IMG/VR virus record: IMGVR_UViG_3300037246_000694
Span: 1 to 22,005 of that record
Origin: a virus
Reading direction: 5' to 3' (one strand)
DNA: 22,005 nt
Part shown: positions 19,892 to 22,005 of the stretch, in pieces
Layout of the letters: each line of letters begins with the position of its first letter
How positions within the stretch are numbered: position 1 is the stretch's first letter
Position numbers and translations under genes: made by a program
Notes under the pieces: generated by a model
Told to the model about the DNA's origin: nothing
Databases searched by the model: none
What the model saw: only the letters and a program-made list of their open reading frames with translations

Positions 19892-20029
19892 ATGAGCAAG
19901 TACTTGGCCACAGTGGCGAAGGTCTTGGAGATGGCTCGGAAGGTGGACAAGAACGCAAGCTACGTCTGCACTCCTGACCCTGACATCGAAGACCGGCAGG
20001 GGCGCATCCCGCCCCGGCGCGAGGTGTAA
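19892..20029 (+). CDS. 45-residue peptide of unknown function
   Basis: MSKYLATVAKVLEMARKVDK forms an amphipathic helix, followed by NASYVCTPDPDIEDRQGRIP and a basic end. Element 4 and the Shine-Dalgarno sequence identify the start within a longer open frame. The gene ends 2 bases before the next start. Too short to place in a family. Confidence 0.55.
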   Translation: MSKYLATVAKVLEMARKVDKNASYVCTPDPDIEDRQGRIPPRREV

Positions 20030-20031
20030 GT

Positions 20032-20238
20032 ATGACGGAAGCAACCCGACGCAAGCGAAACGCCGAACGATTCGCCGCGACCCTACACGCGAACGTCGGC
20101 CCGATTGGTTGGATTATCGTCTCGGGCGGTTCGTGGTACGGCGCATACGGCGACCGCGAAGCCGCCCGAGCGCGCATCGGAAAACGCGACGGCTACGGCG
20201 ATAAGATTCGCGGCGTAGTGGTAGAGGTTAAGCCGTGA
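20032..20238 (+). CDS. Small basic protein of unknown function
   Basis: 68 residues, ATG 20032 with GAGGTG five to six bases upstream inside the end of the previous gene. MTEATRRKRNAERFAATLHA is a basic helix; GWIIVSGGSWYGAYGDREAA and KIRGVVVEVKP suggest a small alpha/beta fold. It has no element of its own, so it is likely coupled to the 45-residue peptide. The stop overlaps the next GTG start. Confidence 0.55.
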   Translation: MTEATRRKRNAERFAATLHANVGPIGWIIVSGGSWYGAYGDREAARARIGKRDGYGDKIRGVVVEVKP

Positions 20239-20396
20239 AGCCTTCCGACGATTGGAACGATTGCCCTGTGCCCTACGTGCGGCCTCGTCCAGTTGTTCCA
20301 GACGGGCTCCGCGATCCTGGCGCGCGCGTGCGTGAGTTCGCCCGGATGGAGCTCGAGCAAGCTCGAGTTCAAGAAGTCAGACGGGCGCGTCGATAA
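20235..20396 (+). CDS. 53-residue basic peptide, GTG start
   Basis: GTG 20235 overlaps the preceding stop as GTGA. The product starts MKPSDDWNDCPVPYVRPRPV (GTG read as Met) and ends in an Arg/Glu-rich helix (REFARMELEQARVQEVRRAR). The last codons run through a partial start-associated element (CAGACGGGCGCG at 20378-20389). The frame overlap with its neighbour is the main support; coding is plausible but not certain. Confidence 0.45.
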   Translation: MKPSDDWNDCPVPYVRPRPVVPDGLRDPGARVREFARMELEQARVQEVRRARR

Positions 20397-20404
20397 GAAG
20401 CCAC

Positions 20405-20431
20405 CAGACGGGCACAGCCCAAGGGAGAACA
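20405..20431 (+). promoter_or_regulatory. Start-associated RNA element 5 (loop ACA)
   Basis: CAGACGGGC-ACA-GCCCAA, then GGGAGAAC and ATG 20432. The only copy with a three-base loop. Confidence 0.7.
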
Positions 20432-20623
20432 ATGAAGTTCGCGATCAAGATCGATGTCACAGCGTCATTCGAGGTTGAGCAAGCACTTTCTGGGATTCTG
20501 CGTCAGTTGGCCGACTGCGTAGAGGAAGGTCACAGCATACCGTTCGAGATTGGGATGACGGGCGACGAGGTGGGTCCCGATGACCTCTCAGGCTACTCGG
20601 CTGCGATCGTCAGGGAGTACTAG
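20432..20623 (+). CDS. Small acidic protein of unknown function
   Basis: 63 residues: MKFAIKIDVTASFEVEQALS, then ILRQLADCVEEGHSIPFEIG and an acidic loop ending SGYSAAIVREY. The pattern strand-helix-strand suggests a tiny alpha/beta fold. The start is fixed by element 5. Its stop codon TAG forms the first three bases of element 6. No family is recognised. Confidence 0.6.
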   Translation: MKFAIKIDVTASFEVEQALSGILRQLADCVEEGHSIPFEIGMTGDEVGPDDLSGYSAAIVREY

Positions 20624-20650
20624 ACGGGCGCGAGCCCAAAGGAGACGAAA
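20621..20650 (+). promoter_or_regulatory. Start-associated RNA element 6 (loop GCGA)
   Basis: TAGACGGGC-GCGA-GCCCAA, then AGGAGACGAAA and GTG 20651. The TAG at its left edge is also the stop codon of the previous gene. Confidence 0.75.
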
Positions 20651-20833
20651 GTGTACGAAGATTTCGAGCTAGGACAAATCTGCGAGATCGCCAAGGCCTA
20701 CCGTCAGGCCCTCCGTTACTACAAGTCAGCAGGAGCGGAGCGGAGTGCGGAGAAGATGCGAAACCAGCTTGGGATCGTGCAACGCGATGAGCTCAAGTTG
20801 GTGAGTGGATCTGGATACAAGTTTCGGAGGTAG
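20651..20833 (+). CDS. Small helical protein, GTG start
   Basis: 60 residues from GTG 20651, directly after element 6 and AGGAG. The product MYEDFELGQICEIAKAYRQA continues with RYYKSAGAERSAEKMRNQLG, mostly helix, and ends in KLVSGSGYKFRR. The balance of charge and the helix pair recall small helical-hairpin regulators, but there is no firm match. The element argues strongly that this GTG is the true start. Confidence 0.55.
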   Translation: MYEDFELGQICEIAKAYRQALRYYKSAGAERSAEKMRNQLGIVQRDELKLVSGSGYKFRR

Positions 20834-20896
20834 TACAGGTCAAGACGAGCTGCGATCGTCCCGCACGTCGCATCCTCGAAAGCCACCCGCGGGAAT

Positions 20897-20927
20897 CAGA
20901 CGGGCGGGAAGCCCAAAGGGGGTTCAG
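20897..20927 (+). promoter_or_regulatory. Start-associated RNA element 7 (loop GGGAA)
   Basis: CAGACGGGC-GGGAA-GCCCAA, then AGGGGG and ATG 20928. Confidence 0.75.
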
Positions 20928-21116
20928 ATGATGCTAGACCACGAGATCGGCTTCATTCGCAAGCCGCGCTGCTTCTACTGCGCGGGCGATGCCGTGGTTG
21001 GGAACGGGACAGGCGCGGGCGATGCGAACCACGACCACCTTGGACCGGCGCTCTGCAACAGTCACCGGCATTCTGTTTCGCAGCTCCTGGAAAAGCTACG
21101 GCTTCTCCGCAAGTAG
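20928..21116 (+). CDS. Small putative zinc-binding protein
   Basis: 62 residues from ATG 20928, chosen for element 7 rather than the open frame back to 20805. It carries RKPRCFYCAGDAVVGNG (CxxC), then NHDHLGPALCNSHRH with a second Cys and several His. This resembles a zinc ribbon or a stripped HNH-like finger; no catalytic HNH core is complete. It ends LLEKLRLLRK. A role in nucleic-acid binding is possible. Confidence 0.58.
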   Translation: MMLDHEIGFIRKPRCFYCAGDAVVGNGTGAGDANHDHLGPALCNSHRHSVSQLLEKLRLLRK

Positions 21117-21118
21117 CG

Positions 21119-21164
21119 GAGACGGGCGCGGCCTTCGGATCAAGGGGACCGAGGCCGCGCCCAA
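21119..21164 (+). other. Extended form of the start-associated hairpin
   Basis: It keeps the flanks GACGGGC and GCCCAA but replaces the small loop by a long stem: GGGCGCGGCC pairs with GGCCGCGCCC (10 bp), then a one-base bulge, four more pairs and a loop with AAGGGG. No start codon follows directly; element 8 begins 13 bases later. Confidence 0.55.
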
Positions 21165-21177
21165 CCACTCCCTCAAC

Positions 21178-21197
21178 CAGACGGGCGGAATCCCAAG
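21178..21197 (+). promoter_or_regulatory. Start-associated RNA element 8 (loop GGAA, diverged stem)
   Basis: CAGACGGGC-GGAA-TCCCAAG directly before ATG 21198. The fourth stem pair is lost and no separate Shine-Dalgarno sequence follows. Confidence 0.65.
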
Positions 21198-21746
21198 ATG
21201 AAAAGACCTCCGAAGCCTCTGACACGTAACGAACTGGACGCGATGCTCAAGTATGCCAAGAGCTCGCGCGACCGTGCGCTCATCATCCTCTTGTGGAGAG
21301 GCGGGCTCCGTTCAGCTGAGGTTCGAGGCCTCGATGTCACGGACCTACAGAGATTGGAAGATGGCGGGCTCCGGATCCACATTCGCAGCGGCAAGGGTGG
21401 GGTGGCTCGCTTCGTCGCCTTGGATCCGAGATCCGCTGTATTCGTTCGACGCGCTTACGACCGAAGCATGTGGTCGGGACCCGTCATCAGGACCCAGACG
21501 GGCGCGCGCCTCTGCACCTCATCGATGCGGAAGATCATCGCCCGGATCGGCTTGGGCTGCGGCATCCCGCGCGCTCACCCACACGGGCTCCGACACTCCT
21601 GCGCCCGCGACATGCACGAAGAGGGGTTCAGCGTGCGAGAGATCCAAGTCGCATTCGGACACAAGAGCCTCCAAACCACCGCGATCTACTTGCAGTCCAT
21701 CGGCTGCCACGAGGTAGTGGAGAAGATGGCAGAAAGGAAATTCTGA
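21198..21746 (+). CDS. Single-domain tyrosine recombinase (integrase)
   Basis: 182 residues, about half the normal integrase length. It holds a complete catalytic domain: Arg38 in GLRSAEV, Lys66 in SGKGGVAR, His129 and Arg132 in HPHGLRHS, His155 in FGHKS and the nucleophile Tyr164 in TTAIYLQ. The N-terminal arm-binding and core-binding domains are absent; the ATG at 21198 is supported by element 8, so truncation at assembly is unlikely. It would cut and join DNA at an attachment site or resolve multimers. Without the core-binding domain it may need a partner protein. The neighbour downstream starts right after its stop. Confidence 0.82.
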   Translation: MKRPPKPLTRNELDAMLKYAKSSRDRALIILLWRGGLRSAEVRGLDVTDLQRLEDGGLRIHIRSGKGGVARFVALDPRSAVFVRRAYDRSMWSGPVIRTQTGARLCTSSMRKIIARIGLGCGIPRAHPHGLRHSCARDMHEEGFSVREIQVAFGHKSLQTTAIYLQSIGCHEVVEKMAERKF

Positions 21747-22005
21747 ATGGATCTAGAGAAGTCGATCAGAGTCACGGAAGGCGGGCGCGATGTGAAGATT
21801 CGACTCTTCGCGAAGCACCGAGCTGCCGCCATCAAGACCTACCTCTTCTCCGAGGACGAGCCCCCGCTGGGCTACATCCTGCTCTTCGCTCAGATCCGGC
21901 GGCGCCAGAAGGGCGGGAAGGCTCGCTTTCTAGACCTACACTATCGGCATACGGGCAACGAGGAGCACCCGCCGATGCAAGACTTGAAGGATTGGGTAGA
22001 CACGC
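21747..22005 (+). CDS. Partial protein of unknown function
   Basis: 86 codons are visible, running off the right edge. ATG 21747 follows the recombinase stop with no gap (TGAATG), so the two are probably coupled; AGGAAA lies about nine bases upstream. The product starts MDLEKSIRVTEGGRDVKIRL and includes LLFAQIRRRQKGGKARFLDL, basic and mixed strand/helix. No family is recognised; a recombinase partner would be an obvious but unproven guess. Confidence 0.5.
   Translation, partial: MDLEKSIRVTEGGRDVKIRLFAKHRAAAIKTYLFSEDEPPLGYILLFAQIRRRQKGGKARFLDLHYRHTGNEEHPPMQDLKDWVDT

Noticed and set aside
18284-21197. Repeats considered as a CRISPR array
   Set aside because: The intervals are different-sized genes with ribosome sites and start codons, and the repeat always precedes a start; there are no spacers.
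21495-21512. Start-element-like CAGACGGGCGCGCGCC within the recombinase gene
   Set aside because: It lacks the loop and the AA-plus-ribosome-site end, and lies within conserved coding sequence; likely chance.
1-22005. tRNA or rRNA genes
   Set aside because: No cloverleaf with a GGTTCGAATCC-like arm, and no rRNA-like segment, was seen on either strand by eye; a tRNAscan run would settle it.

Overview
The window looks like part of the genome of a tailed phage or prophage with podovirus-type head genes. Base composition is GC-rich throughout, genes are tightly packed with ATGA/TGATG overlaps, and two gene blocks point away from a non-coding centre near 15.95 kb. The host cannot be named from the sequence. 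A tyrosine recombinase, an Xre-type regulator and a cytosine methyltransferase suggest a temperate element, seen only in part because genes run off both ends.

Left block (1-15,718, all minus strand, read right to left). A leader with a rho-independent terminator and a possible antiterminator opens the block. A run of small coiled-coil and membrane proteins follows, then a C5-cytosine methyltransferase locus with a second large frame on the same strand, a zinc-ribbon protein, a DUF5675 protein and a probable small terminase subunit. Next come a 34-residue membrane peptide, the remnant of a PAPS-reductase-like gene, and a repeat that encodes an acidic tail in one frame and a Lys/Cys-rich peptide in another. 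The virion module then runs in standard order: large terminase, portal, small accessory proteins, scaffold, DUF5309/SU10-type major capsid, two beta-rich head proteins, adaptor, tail/hub protein, a GNAT-like virion protein and internal virion proteins.

Centre (15,719-16,155). Two promoter-like sequences diverge and share one palindromic -35 element. The leftward leader holds the terminator and competing stem; the rightward leader holds its own competing inverted repeats.

Right block (16,156-22,005, all plus strand). A first group holds small proteins including one with a twin-arginine signal. A gene-free stretch, a two-gene regulatory unit with an Xre helix-turn-helix and palindromic candidate operators come next. 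Then about ten very small proteins (45-142 residues, several with paired cysteines) lead to a single-domain tyrosine recombinase. Most of these genes are preceded by nearly the same RNA element, CAGACGGGC-GNRA-GCCCAA followed by a Shine-Dalgarno sequence. The stem is constant while the loop varies within the GNRA/GNRNA class. It is analogous to the start-associated sequences of Cluster K mycobacteriophages but different in sequence, and is the strongest candidate here for an undescribed system. Hairpins capped by UNCG loops sit behind some genes, so gene starts and gene ends seem to be marked by two different hairpin classes.
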